From CAYXGZ01 sp964464755 (GTDB lineage Bacteria > Planctomycetota > MHYJ01 > JACPRB01): DNA of 64,000 nt. Positions 8,324 through 16,876 of the stretch are shown in pieces; the first letter of the stretch is position 1; each line of letters starts with the position of its first letter. The translations under genes and the position numbers were made by a program. The stretch lies in contig CAYXGZ010000010.1 in NCBI GenBank assembly GCA_964464755.1, forward strand, positions 12,704 through 76,703, read 5' to 3'. Below the pieces are notes generated by a model. The model worked only from the letters and a program-made list of their open reading frames with translations. It was not told the DNA's origin and searched no databases.

Positions 8324-10123
8324 ATGAGACAGCGCCGGACCGAGACGTTCCGCGTGCCCGTGGAGAAGCTCTGGCCGCTCCTCGCGGACACCGACGGGCT
8401 CAACCGGGAGATCGGCCTGCCGCCGGTCGAGTACACCTTCGTCCCGCTCCGCCGCGGAGGCGCCGCGATCCGCGCCAAGGCCCGCGCCAACGGGATCGCG
8501 CTCGAGTGGGACGAGGAGCCCTACGAGTGGACCTGGCCCCGCGCCTTCAGCGTGCGCCGGGCGTTCCGCCGGGGCCCCTTCAAGACCTTCCACTGCACCT
8601 GGAGCCTGGAGCCCGCCGCCGACGGCGCGACGGCCATGACCGTCGACCTCGAGGTGGAACCCTCCGGCCTCACCGGCAAGCTGCTGACCGGGACCCTGGT
8701 CAAGCGCGGGGTCGGCCAGATCTTCGACGCGGCCCGCGGCTACGAGAAGTTCCTCCGGAACGAGGCCACCACGCCCTTCCCCAACCGCCAGCCCCGGATC
8801 CACGTGAACCGGGACGCCCTTGACGCCGCGCTCCAGAAGCTCAAGAAGTTCCCGGTCGTCCCGGGCGTCGCCGACCGCCTCGCCTCCCGCGTCGCCGGGG
8901 AGGTGGACGAGCGCGTCCGCGACCTCCGCCCCTTCCAGCTCGCCGACGAGTGGGGCGCCGGGCGCTTCGACGTCCTCAAGGCCTGCCTCTACGCGACCCG
9001 CGCGGGCCTCCTCGACCTCCGCTGGCACGTGATCTGCCCCCGCTGCCGGGGGTCGAAGGGCGAGCACGACACGCTCAAGAAGCTCGCGGCCACCCACGAG
9101 TGCCCCTCCTGCGCGATCCAGTTCCAGCTCGACCTCGACCGGCGCATCGAGGCCCGCTTCGTCCCCAACCGCGCGATCCGCGCCGTCGGCGGCGAGATGT
9201 GGTGCATGGGCGGCCCGATGAACACGCCGCACATCTACGCGCAGTTCCAGCTCGCCCCCGGCGAGGAGCGGAAGGCCGTCCTCGGCCTGCCCGCGGGCCG
9301 CTACCAGGTGCGCCGGCCCGACCGCGCCGAGACGACGCCGCTGGCGATCGGCGCCGGCCCCGCGTCCGCGGCTCTCGAGATCGGCGAGGGCCCGGTCCCC
9401 GCCGCCGAGCTCGCCTCCGGCGGGACGCTCGCGCTCCGGAACCGGCTCGACGCCCCGATGCGGATCGCCGTGGAGCTGGAACCCCAGGAGAACGCGGCCG
9501 CGACCGCGGCGGCCGTCACGTCCCTCCAGGAGTTCCGCGACCTCTACGCGACCGAGGCGCTGGCGCCCGGCCTCGAGCTCACGATCGGCTCGCTCGCGGT
9601 CTTCTTCAGCGACCTGAAGGGATCGACGCAGATGTACGACAAGATCGGCGACGCCCCCGCGTACGCCGTCGTGCGCAAGCACTTCGACTTCATGATGGGG
9701 CACATCCGGGCCGCCAACGGCGCCGTCGTGAAGACGATGGGCGACGCGGTGATGGCGGTGTTCCGGGACCCGGCGGACGCCGTCCGCTGCGCGCTGTCGA
9801 TCCAGCAGGCCGCCGCCGAGGAGGCCGCCTCGATCAAGATCGGCCTGCACTACGGCTCCTGCCTCGCCGTGACGAGCGTGGACTACCTGGACTACTTCGG
9901 CTCGACCGTGAACGTCGCCCAGCGCGCGCAGGGCCAGAGCGCCGGGGCGGACGTCGTGGTGACCGACGAGGTGTTCCGCGACCCGCGGGTCGCCGAGGTC
10001 ATCCGCGCCAAGGGGGCCCACGAGTCGAGCTTCACGGCCTCGCTGAAGGGCCTCGAGGGCCGCTTCGTCCTCCACCGCCTCGTGTTCGGGAACCCGGGCG
10101 AGACCTTCGTCCGCAAGGCCTAG
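8324..10123 (+). CDS. Class III adenylate/guanylate cyclase with SRPBCC-like and DUF5939-like N-terminal regions
   Basis: This 599-residue protein combines an N-terminal SRPBCC/polyketide-cyclase-like domain (about 1-150), a middle region with a zinc ribbon (CPRC...CPSC, about 240-265) and beta-rich segments, and a C-terminal class III cyclase domain (about 420-590). Catalytic features are intact: metal Asp in FFSDLKGST (about 428), a Lys in VVKTMGDAVMAVF followed by the second metal Asp (about 472), and transition-state Asn/Arg in NVAQR. It should make cAMP (or cGMP). No membrane span is obvious, so the N-terminal part may sense a soluble ligand. Confidence 0.85.
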   Translation: MRQRRTETFRVPVEKLWPLLADTDGLNREIGLPPVEYTFVPLRRGGAAIRAKARANGIALEWDEEPYEWTWPRAFSVRRAFRRGPFKTFHCTWSLEPAADGATAMTVDLEVEPSGLTGKLLTGTLVKRGVGQIFDAARGYEKFLRNEATTPFPNRQPRIHVNRDALDAALQKLKKFPVVPGVADRLASRVAGEVDERVRDLRPFQLADEWGAGRFDVLKACLYATRAGLLDLRWHVICPRCRGSKGEHDTLKKLAATHECPSCAIQFQLDLDRRIEARFVPNRAIRAVGGEMWCMGGPMNTPHIYAQFQLAPGEERKAVLGLPAGRYQVRRPDRAETTPLAIGAGPASAALEIGEGPVPAAELASGGTLALRNRLDAPMRIAVELEPQENAAATAAAVTSLQEFRDLYATEALAPGLELTIGSLAVFFSDLKGSTQMYDKIGDAPAYAVVRKHFDFMMGHIRAANGAVVKTMGDAVMAVFRDPADAVRCALSIQQAAAEEAASIKIGLHYGSCLAVTSVDYLDYFGSTVNVAQRAQGQSAGADVVVTDEVFRDPRVAEVIRAKGAHESSFTASLKGLEGRFVLHRLVFGNPGETFVRKA

Positions 10124-10131
10124 AAAGAAAA

Positions 10132-10157
10132 GCGGGGCCGGGTTTCCCCGGCCCCGC
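10132..10157 (-). terminator. Rho-independent terminator of the Cys-rich lipoprotein gene
   Basis: A perfect 11-bp GC stem (GCGGGGCCGGG with its complement, 4-base loop) is followed on the minus strand by TTTTCTTTC. It lies between convergent genes and could also stop transcripts from the cyclase side. Confidence 0.85.
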
Positions 10158-10178
10158 GGTGTCGACCGGCCGGGACGG

Positions 10179-10622
10179 CTATTTCATCGACCCGCTGCAC
10201 TTGCAGCACTTCTCGCAGGTCTTGCACTTCTCGCACATCTTGGCGGCCGCGCCCATCATCATCTTGCAGCCGTCGCACTTCTTGCAGCCCATCTCGGTGC
10301 ACATCTTCGTGCACTTCTCGCACATCTTCGACATCTCGCAGCAGGCCTTGTCGCCCTTCATCATGGCCATGCACTTGTCGCAGGCCTTGCCCGCCGCCTT
10401 GCAGCCCTCGCACTTCGACATGGCCTCGCACGTGCCGCACTTCATCGCGCCGGCCTTGCAGCCGTCGCATTTCGCGCACTTGGAGTCCTTGGCGCACGCG
10501 TCGCCCTTCTTGCACTCCATGCCGCAGCCCGTACACTTCATCATCGGCGACGCGCCGCCCGAGCAGGCGGCGAAGACCACGGCCACGGCCACCGACAGAA
10601 CGGCGATCCCGAGCTTCCGCAT
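10179..10622 (-). CDS. Cys/Met/Lys-rich lipoprotein, probable metal-binding protein
   Basis: This 147-residue protein has a lipoprotein signal (VVFAAC, Cys20), then a low-complexity mature chain with 27 further Cys in about 127 residues, mostly as CxxC and CKxC units, together with many Met, Lys and Gly. No known fold is recognised. Composition suggests a surface or periplasmic metal scavenger (Cu, Zn or other soft metal) or a redox buffer. The ATG at 10622 is preceded by GGAGG, and TATAGT lies about 40 bases upstream, so unlike many neighbours this gene has a leader. It has a strong terminator of its own. Confidence 0.75.
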   Translation of the reverse strand: MRKLGIAVLSVAVAVVFAACSGGASPMMKCTGCGMECKKGDACAKDSKCAKCDGCKAGAMKCGTCEAMSKCEGCKAAGKACDKCMAMMKGDKACCEMSKMCEKCTKMCTEMGCKKCDGCKMMMGAAAKMCEKCKTCEKCCKCSGSMK

Positions 10623-10661
10623 CCTGGTGTCCTCCGGTTGGGGGTTCTCGACCGACTTCAC

Positions 10662-10667
10662 ACTATA
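10662..10667 (-). promoter_or_regulatory. -10 element (TATAGT) of the Cys-rich lipoprotein gene
   Basis: TATAGT ends about 39 bases before the ATG, leaving a leader that contains the GGAGG Shine-Dalgarno sequence. No clear -35 is visible. Confidence 0.5.
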
Positions 10668-10736
10668 CCGCATCGGCACGAACGGCCCGGATCCGCAGCC
10701 GGTCGCGTCGAAACCGGAACGCCCCGGGGCCCCGCT

Positions 10737-11180
10737 TTATTCCGGCGCGGACGGCGGCTCGTTGCCGGGAGGCCAGGCGTCCTCGCCCCGCGGCGGCGTG
10801 TCGTGGACCGCCATCGGGCGCAGGCAGTGGATCCTCGCCTTGCCGTCGCAGTGGCCGCAGGCGGCCAGCCTCGTGCCGTCGCAGGTCGGGCACTTCATCC
10901 GGCCGGAGCCTTCGCAGGTCTTGCAGGGCTTCCCGTCCTTGCGCCCGTCGCCCTTGCACGTCGTGCAGGCGACCCGTCCGTCCTTGCAGCGCGTGCACGG
11001 CACCTTCCCGGTGGCCCGGCAGGGCGGGCAGCCCTGGAGGCTGCTCCCCCGGCACGCGGAGCAGGCGGGCTCGTGGCAGAGCAGCTCCACGGAGTCGTGC
11101 CAGGTCCGCGGCGCGCGGTCCATCGTCGTCCCGCACGCGGCGAGCAGCAGGAGCGCCGGACCGAGAATCGCCGCCCTCAC
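10737..11180 (-). CDS. Lipoprotein with DnaJ-type CxxCxGxG zinc-finger repeats
   Basis: The 147-residue protein starts with GTG overlapping the stop of the upstream gene (GTGA). It has a lipoprotein signal (LLLLAAC), then seven consecutive CxxC units resembling the DnaJ central zinc-finger (CSAC, CPPC, CTRC, CTTCKGDG, CKTCEGSG, CPTC, CGHC). There is no J domain. DnaJ-type fingers bind zinc and have disulfide-isomerase-like activity, so an outside chaperone or redox role is possible but unproven. The C-terminal 30 residues are Pro-rich. Confidence 0.7.
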   Translation of the reverse strand: MRAAILGPALLLLAACGTTMDRAPRTWHDSVELLCHEPACSACRGSSLQGCPPCRATGKVPCTRCKDGRVACTTCKGDGRKDGKPCKTCEGSGRMKCPTCDGTRLAACGHCDGKARIHCLRPMAVHDTPPRGEDAWPPGNEPPSAPE

Positions 11181-11716
11181 GGCCGCACCGGGAGCTTGCG
11201 GAGGATCTCGGAGAGCGTCACGGCCATCACCTGGTCCGCGCCGGGCGCGCGGGGATGCATCCGGTACTCGCGGCGGAACGAGGCGTCGCCGGAGCTCCAC
11301 AGGGCGATCCCGTCGGCCTTGACGAGCACGAAGGCCAGCGTCGGCGAGGTCGTCGTGATGTTCCAGTGCAGCACGGCGTCGGCCCCGAGCTCGCGCGCCA
11401 GCTCCGCGGGGCCGTACATCGCCGCCTCGCCCGACACCGTGAACCGGTTGCGCAGGAGGAAGCGGTTGACCGCCGCGATCGGGACGGGCTCGTAGCCCTT
11501 CGCGGCCAGGATCTCGTGGATCACCGCCCGGTACCAGGTCACGTACTCGAGGCCGAGGTCGTGGGTCCAGTTGTCCGGGGGCATCACGGCGACGCGGACC
11601 ACGCCGGTCCACGCGGGGGCGGGCGCGACGAGCTCGGCCTCGAGGTGGCGCGCCGAGCGCGGGCCGCCGCAGCCGGCCGAGGCCGCGAGGAGGACGAGGA
11701 GCAGCGGGAGTCGCAT
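11177..11716 (-). CDS. GNA1162/DUF799-like lipoprotein
   Basis: The 179-residue protein has a signal peptide with lipobox (LAASAGC). The mature part VAVMPPDN...GYEPVPIAAVNRFL...ELARELGADAVLHWNITT follows the pattern of DUF799 (GNA1162) lipoproteins, a beta-alpha fold related to envelope secretion accessory proteins. Biological role is unclear. It heads a two-gene operon with the zinc-finger lipoprotein. TAGGAT ends 8 bases before the ATG. The family call rests on pattern recall only. Confidence 0.6.
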   Translation of the reverse strand: MRLPLLLVLLAASAGCGGPRSARHLEAELVAPAPAWTGVVRVAVMPPDNWTHDLGLEYVTWYRAVIHEILAAKGYEPVPIAAVNRFLLRNRFTVSGEAAMYGPAELARELGADAVLHWNITTTSPTLAFVLVKADGIALWSSGDASFRREYRMHPRAPGADQVMAVTLSEILRKLPVRP

Positions 11717-11724
11717 CGGGGGCC

Positions 11725-11730
11725 ATCCTA
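11725..11730 (-). promoter_or_regulatory. -10 element (TAGGAT) of the lipoprotein pair
   Basis: TAGGAT on the minus strand ends 8 bases before the ATG at 11716. Confidence 0.5.
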
Positions 11731-11759
11731 CCCGGCGGGCCGGGCCGGCGGTAGGGAAC

Positions 11760-12593
11760 TCAGGCCAGGCGCCGGCCGGTCACGATCGTGATGTCGTCGG
11801 ACTGCTCGCCCCCGCCGCGGTGGATCTCGATCTGGTCGGCGATGCGGCGGAGCAGCTCGCCGCTCTTGCCGTCGCTCTCCGCGATGAGGCGCTTGCGGAC
11901 GAGCTCGATGCCGAACTCCTTCTGCCCCTCCCCCATCGCCTCGTTCACGCCGTCGGTGAAGAGAAGGAAGCGGTCGCCCGGGTCGAGGTGGATGACCTCC
12001 TCGCGCATCGCGGGCAGGTAGGCCATCGCGGGCAGGACGCCGAGCACCGGGCCGCGGGACGGGAAGGTCATCGCGATGCGGATCCGGGACTTCCAGAGGA
12101 TCGTGGGCAGGTGGCCGCCGTTCGCGACGGTGAGCGTGTGCGAGGCCGGGTCGAGCAGCGCGTAGGTCCCGGAGATGAACATGCCCCGCTTCATGTTGCC
12201 GGACATCATCCGGTTCAGGTTGGCCATGATCTTCGCGGGCGCGGCCTCGGGCTCCGGCTGGGCCCGGAGCATCGAGCGGCAGGTCATCGTGGCGAGGCTC
12301 GCCGGGATGCCCTTGCCCGAGGCGTCGGCGACCATGATCCCCACGCGGCCGTCGGGCCGGGGCAGGTAGTCGTAGAAGTCGCCCGAGATCGTGCGCGCGG
12401 CCCGGTAGAGGTGGGCGAGGTCGTACCCGGGGACGTCGGGCGCGTTCTCGGGCAGCAGGGAGCGCTGGTACTCCGCGCCCGCGGCGAGGTCCTGGAGCAG
12501 GACGTCGACGTCCGCCTTCTTGAGCGGAGCGGGCGGCGGAGGAGCCTTCGGCTCGTCGCCCTTCGGCAGCTCGCCCCGGGAGAATAGACCCAT
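11760..12593 (-). CDS. PP2C/SpoIIE-family serine phosphatase (RsbU-like)
   Basis: This 277-residue protein has a short Pro/Lys-rich N terminus and a helical linker, then a SpoIIE-type PP2C domain. Metal-binding and core motifs are SGDFYDYL (about 90-97), VADASGKGIPASL, LFTDGVNEA and SDDITIV. Such phosphatases usually act on anti-sigma-factor antagonists or similar partner-switch proteins; no such partner is adjacent. The ATG at 12593 is chosen because TATAAT lies 12 bases upstream. Confidence 0.88.
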   Translation of the reverse strand: MGLFSRGELPKGDEPKAPPPPAPLKKADVDVLLQDLAAGAEYQRSLLPENAPDVPGYDLAHLYRAARTISGDFYDYLPRPDGRVGIMVADASGKGIPASLATMTCRSMLRAQPEPEAAPAKIMANLNRMMSGNMKRGMFISGTYALLDPASHTLTVANGGHLPTILWKSRIRIAMTFPSRGPVLGVLPAMAYLPAMREEVIHLDPGDRFLLFTDGVNEAMGEGQKEFGIELVRKRLIAESDGKSGELLRRIADQIEIHRGGGEQSDDITIVTGRRLA

Positions 12594-12605
12594 GGATGGG
12601 TCGGG

Positions 12606-12611
12606 ATTATA
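12606..12611 (-). promoter_or_regulatory. -10 element (TATAAT) of the SpoIIE-type phosphatase gene
   Basis: TATAAT on the minus strand ends 12 bases before the ATG at 12593. Confidence 0.55.
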
Positions 12612-12631
12612 TCCCCTTGGAACCCGGGCGG

Positions 12632-13270
12632 CTACCTCGCCGGCCGCTCCCGCCACTCCGCCGCGTCGGCGACCTTCGCGAGATCGCCCGCCGGCAGCCA
12701 CACGCCGAGCGGCGTGATCCGCCGGCGGCGCAGGCTCGTGAGCCAGGAATGCCACTCCGGCTGGATCTCGTGCCGCTCGCCGGAGGACCGGCCCTCGTCC
12801 GCGAACCCGGGCACGGTGTCCTCGGCGAAGCCCGCCGGGACCTCCACCGGCTTCCGCTTCCCCATCGCCCGCAGCACCTGGCGGCAGTTCTCGAGCAGGA
12901 CCGGATCCCCGGAGGCCGCCGCCTCGCGCAGGCTCGTCACCCCGGGCTCGTGGACGACGGCCATGTGGTGACCGAACAGCGCGGCGCCGAGCACGAGCGT
13001 CGCGGCCCCCGTCGCGACCCGGGCGGGACCCGGGGCCTGGAAGGTCAACAGCAGGACCGCGCAGCCCACGGGCACCAGGCACTGGGCCCAGCCCGGGCGC
13101 TCCGCGCAGACGTGGGCCGCCCCCGCCAGGCCCTCGATCACCGCCAGGAGCAGCGGCAACGCGACGCCGATGGAGATCGACTCCTTGGTGGGCCGCGTCC
13201 CCCGCTTCAGCAGCCAGGCGATCGTCAGCACGGGCAGCGCGATCAGCACGGCGAAGTGCAGGGTGGCCAT
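12632..13270 (-). CDS. Membrane protein of unknown function
   Basis: This 212-residue protein has about four hydrophobic spans in residues 1-115 and a C-terminal soluble region of about 95 residues containing HEIQPEWHSWLTSLRRRR. It matches no family I recognise. GGAGGA precedes the ATG by four bases. It is separated by small gaps from its same-strand neighbours, so an operon with the MFS gene is possible. Confidence 0.65.
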   Translation of the reverse strand: MATLHFAVLIALPVLTIAWLLKRGTRPTKESISIGVALPLLLAVIEGLAGAAHVCAERPGWAQCLVPVGCAVLLLTFQAPGPARVATGAATLVLGAALFGHHMAVVHEPGVTSLREAAASGDPVLLENCRQVLRAMGKRKPVEVPAGFAEDTVPGFADEGRSSGERHEIQPEWHSWLTSLRRRRITPLGVWLPAGDLAKVADAAEWRERPAR

Positions 13271-13327
13271 GGTTCCTCCACCCAGTAGACCCCGGGAGGC
13301 GCCCCCTCGTCTACGCCCGGAGCCCGC

Positions 13328-14551
13328 TCATTTCTCCGCGTCCCCGGGCTGCGGCGGCATCGCGGGCGAATCCTTCCACGAGATCCAGTACATGAGGCTG
13401 CCCGCGACGTAGAGCACGATGGTCGCCAGCATCGCCGTGGTGAATCCGTCTCGCCCCACCGGCAGGCGCTCGATGATCCAGCCGCCCGACGAGGTCCCCG
13501 CCAGCCAGGCCGCGCCCCACGAGATGTCGCGGAACGCGTGCGTCAGCGCCCGCTGGTCCTCCGGCATCACCTCCATCGTGAAGTTCGCCATCACCGGGTT
13601 CGCCATGTTCATCAGCGCGTGCCGGCCGAGGAAGCCCGCGACCGCGAGCCACGGCGTGCCCGCGAACGCCATCGCGAGGAAGAACGGGATCGACAGCAGC
13701 TGGCAGGCCACGATGGTCCGCGCCCCGCCGTACCGCCGGGCCAGCACCGGGGCCGCGAGGAACGCGAGGAAGACCACGGCCTGGGCGACCGAGAACACCG
13801 CGCTCACCTCCGACGGCCCGTACCCGAAGCGCCGGCTGAAGTAGAGGTTGATGAACGGGATCGTGAGCCCCGCCCCCAGCCCGATCACCGCGCCGGGGAT
13901 GCAGATCCGCGACGCCCGGCCCCAGTCGAGCAGCCGCCGCCCCGCCTCCCTCGGGCCCGGCGGGTTCTCGCGGATCGCCAGGTACACCGCCGCCGTCGCC
14001 ACGGAGACCGCCCCCGACAGCAGGAGCATCTGCTTCTGGGCCGGCATCCCCTCGCCCCAGATCCTCGCGAGGATCCAGACCGCGCCCGTTCCCACGAGCC
14101 CCGCCCCGGGCCCGAGCGCCGTGCCGACGCCGAAGAGGTAGGCCCGCTCCGTCGGCCGCGAGTGCCGCATGTAGAACGGCGCCGTCCCCGCGCCCAGCAT
14201 CGCCTGCCCCATGCCCGCGAGCAGCGACCAGAGCACCAGGGGCCCGGGCGTCGGCCACAGCGCGATCCCCGCGAGCGCCGCCCCGAAGCAGGCGGTTCCG
14301 AGCGCCAGCCAGCCCCGGATCCGCCCCCGGTCGATGAAGAACGCCAGCGGCACCGCGACGAGCAGCGTGCCGAACTGCGTCACCGAGAGCAGGTTGCCGA
14401 TCGCCCCCTCGGCGAGCCCGGCCTCCTTGAGGTAGAGATTGCGCAGCACCCAGAAGCTGCCCTGGCCGATGCCGCCGAGGAAGTGGCCGAGCAGGTAGAG
14501 CCGCGCCGCGGGGCTGAAGCCCGCGACATGCCGGAGGTAGTCGCGGAGCAT
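13328..14551 (-). CDS. Major facilitator superfamily transporter
   Basis: The 407-residue protein has roughly 12 membrane segments and an MFS loop signature (FFIDRGRIRGWLALG) between TM2 and TM3. Substrate is unknown. The ATG overlaps the TGA of the NRDE gene by one base (TGATG), so the two are translationally coupled. Confidence 0.85.
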   Translation of the reverse strand: MLRDYLRHVAGFSPAARLYLLGHFLGGIGQGSFWVLRNLYLKEAGLAEGAIGNLLSVTQFGTLLVAVPLAFFIDRGRIRGWLALGTACFGAALAGIALWPTPGPLVLWSLLAGMGQAMLGAGTAPFYMRHSRPTERAYLFGVGTALGPGAGLVGTGAVWILARIWGEGMPAQKQMLLLSGAVSVATAAVYLAIRENPPGPREAGRRLLDWGRASRICIPGAVIGLGAGLTIPFINLYFSRRFGYGPSEVSAVFSVAQAVVFLAFLAAPVLARRYGGARTIVACQLLSIPFFLAMAFAGTPWLAVAGFLGRHALMNMANPVMANFTMEVMPEDQRALTHAFRDISWGAAWLAGTSSGGWIIERLPVGRDGFTTAMLATIVLYVAGSLMYWISWKDSPAMPPQPGDAEK

Positions 14552-15249
14552 CAGGCCAGGATCCCGGTCAGGTCGCGGAACGGAGTGCGGCACGGCGGGC
14601 CGTCCGCGTACCAGAGCCGCGACCCCGAGGGTCCGCTCGCGAACACGGTCGACGACACGGTGCCGAAACGCTCGCCGTGCTTGCAGACCGGGCGCTCGCC
14701 CTCGTGCGAGCCCAGGAACCCGGCGAGCCCCGCCGGGTCGGCGGACAGCGGACCCGCAACCCGGACCCGGTCGATCGCCAGCCGCTCCGACAGTCGCGGC
14801 TCGTCGAGGTCGCGGTCGGTCGACACGACGTGGAGCCCGCGCCCGAACTCCGCGACCCGCAACTCCCCGTCGTAGTGGAGGCAGATCCCCGCGCCGTCGG
14901 CGACGGCGACGAGGTTGAATCCCGCGACGGGCCGCTCGTCCACGCGGCGGCGGATCAGCGCCTCCACTCAGCCCAGCGCCGAGCAGCGCAGGGCCTCGAG
15001 CACGAGCGAGCCCCGGGAGGCCATGGAGGGGTCGCGGGCGGGCCGCTCGCGGTTGGTGATCGCGACGAAGAGGCCCTGGCGGTTGATCCCGAGCCAGGTG
15101 CCGCCGGCCCGGAGGTCCTTCCCGCCCCAGATCCCCGCCTCGAGCCGCCCGGGCGGCGCCGACGGGCGGCGCGGGGATTCGTCGCGGTTCGCGGCGACGA
15201 CGAGCGGGTGGCCCGGGATCTCGTCGAGGAAGAGCGCCAGGACGCACAT
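14551..15249 (-). pseudogene. NRDE (TANGO2-like) protein gene with an in-frame TGA at codon 94
   Basis: The reading frame is continuous for 232 codons apart from one TGA at 14968-14970. Upstream of it are the NRDE hallmarks: MC start, AANRDE, RP, GGTWLGINRQG and TNRERP. Downstream come GFNLVAV, CKHGERFGTVSST and GPPC, so both halves of a full NRDE domain are present. A GTG follows the TGA directly in frame. Options are a disabled gene, a sequence error, expression as two coupled halves, or recoding as selenocysteine. A 5-bp hairpin with a G-first loop lies at 14931-14948, but this position is not a known catalytic Cys in the family. TATCTT ends 8 bases before the ATG. Confidence 0.6.
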
Positions 15250-15257
15250 GGCGCCCC

Positions 15258-15263
15258 AAGATA
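15258..15263 (-). promoter_or_regulatory. -10 element (TATCTT) of the NRDE/MFS unit
   Basis: TATCTT on the minus strand ends 8 bases before the ATG at 15249. Confidence 0.45.
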
Positions 15264-15265
15264 GA

Positions 15266-16876
15266 TCATTCCGCGGGCGTCGGCACCTTCAGCGTGGACC
15301 CCGGGGAGCGGATTTCGAGGTTCAGCTTCAGCGCGGTCTTCGCGTCCCAGGCCTTCGCGCCCGTGTGCGGGTTCCGGCCGTAGCGCGGGAACGAGGCGCT
15401 CCCGACGTAGAGGCGCAGGCCCCCGCCCTTCGGCACGACCGCGGCGATGGGCGGCAGCTTCACGACCGCGCCGGCCGGCTTCCCCGGCTGCAGGCCCGCG
15501 ACGCGCAGCGCCGCCGTGCCCAGGAGGTAGGGCTTCCCGTCGGCGCGCACCTCGCAGAGCCGGGCGACCAGGTCCGCCGACTCCCGGTCCGCCGCGAACG
15601 CGATCGCGACCTCGACGGCCCCGTTGATCGCGAGCGGCGCCCCGAGCGGGCCGGTGGACCACGCGAGCGTGTCGCCGCGGCCGTCGAGCGCCGAGTGGTC
15701 GGTGGGCCCGTGCTTCATCGGCGGCAGGTTCGCCCCGCCCAGGTCGGGCGCGGGCTGCATCGGGTCGTGCAGGTACGCCCTCGACCCCGCGGCCCCGGGC
15801 TCCGCGCCGAGCGTCCCGTCCGCGCGGAGCTGCAGCGTCGTCGCCCCGCGCGCCACGCCGGACCACGACGCGGCCCCGGCCCAGCGCTCCTCGCCGCAGA
15901 CCCAGTACCGGACCCGCGGCGTGCGGTCCCACCCGTTGTCGATCCCCCGCAGCCAGCGGTCGAAGAACGCGCCGGCCGCGACGGCCGATTCCCCCGCGGC
16001 CCTCGGGAACTCGAGCTGTCCCTGCTTCGCGAGGCCGACGGAGACGTGGTCCCAGGGCCCGACGAGCAGCCGCGAGTGCTCCCGAGCGGCCGCCCCGCCC
16101 TTGGCGACGAGATCCTCGAAGAAGCGGATCACGGCGTCGGGGTAGTTGTCCCACCACCCGGTGATCATGAGGCAGGGGACGTCGATGGCCTGGGGACGCC
16201 GAGTCAGGGCCGTCGCCGCCTTCCACACCGGGTCGCCCGCGTCGGGATGGTCGCGCGCGACGTCCATCGAGCCGAAGCCCAGCTGCTCGAGTCGCTCGAG
16301 GTGGGCCTCGAGCGGGACCCCGCCCTCGTAGTACGCGTCGTACGCCTGCCCCATGGCCGCGATGAGCGGGACGGCGCAGACCAGGTGCGGCGGCTTCTCC
16401 GCGGCCGTGTCGAACTGCTGCTTGCCCAGCGCGCTGCCGCCCCAGGTCCCGACCTTGCCGTCGCAGAAGTCCTGCGCGGCGAGCCACTCGACCGCGTCGT
16501 ACCCGTCCATCCCCCTCCGCCAGCCCCGGCGGTCGTGGCCGGCCGCCGCCTTGCGCGACGCGTGGAAGCCGCGCCAGTCGAGCACGCAGTAGACGTAGTG
16601 CTCGCGGTCGAGCAGGCCGAGCACGTCGGCGTGGGCGCCGCGGCCCGTCTCGGCGACCGGGGCGTCGACCCCGGCGAGCGGCGTGCCGAGGTGCTTCTTG
16701 TTGTACGGGGTCTGGATGAGGACGACCGGGTAGCGGCCCGCCTTCGGCGGGAGGTAGAGGTCGGCGGCCAGCGACGCGCCGTCCCGCATCGGGATGGCGA
16801 CGTCCATCCGCTCGGTCCTCCAGGCGTCCTGGCCGAGGGAGGCGATCACGGCGAGCAGCGCGGCGCGGAGGATCAT
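15266..16876 (-). CDS. CocE/NonD-family serine hydrolase, exported
   Basis: This 536-residue protein has a signal peptide (about 1-17), an alpha/beta-hydrolase domain starting with VAIPMRDGASLAADLYLP, and a C-terminal jelly-roll domain typical of X-Pro dipeptidyl-peptidase/CocE enzymes. The nucleophile elbow is WGGSALG (near 146), the likely acid is in WWDNYPDA and the His in GPWDHVS. Family members hydrolyse acyl esters, beta-lactams or peptides; the substrate cannot be told. The ATG overlaps the dps stop (ATGA). Confidence 0.85.
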   Translation of the reverse strand: MILRAALLAVIASLGQDAWRTERMDVAIPMRDGASLAADLYLPPKAGRYPVVLIQTPYNKKHLGTPLAGVDAPVAETGRGAHADVLGLLDREHYVYCVLDWRGFHASRKAAAGHDRRGWRRGMDGYDAVEWLAAQDFCDGKVGTWGGSALGKQQFDTAAEKPPHLVCAVPLIAAMGQAYDAYYEGGVPLEAHLERLEQLGFGSMDVARDHPDAGDPVWKAATALTRRPQAIDVPCLMITGWWDNYPDAVIRFFEDLVAKGGAAAREHSRLLVGPWDHVSVGLAKQGQLEFPRAAGESAVAAGAFFDRWLRGIDNGWDRTPRVRYWVCGEERWAGAASWSGVARGATTLQLRADGTLGAEPGAAGSRAYLHDPMQPAPDLGGANLPPMKHGPTDHSALDGRGDTLAWSTGPLGAPLAINGAVEVAIAFAADRESADLVARLCEVRADGKPYLLGTAALRVAGLQPGKPAGAVVKLPPIAAVVPKGGGLRLYVGSASFPRYGRNPHTGAKAWDAKTALKLNLEIRSPGSTLKVPTPAE

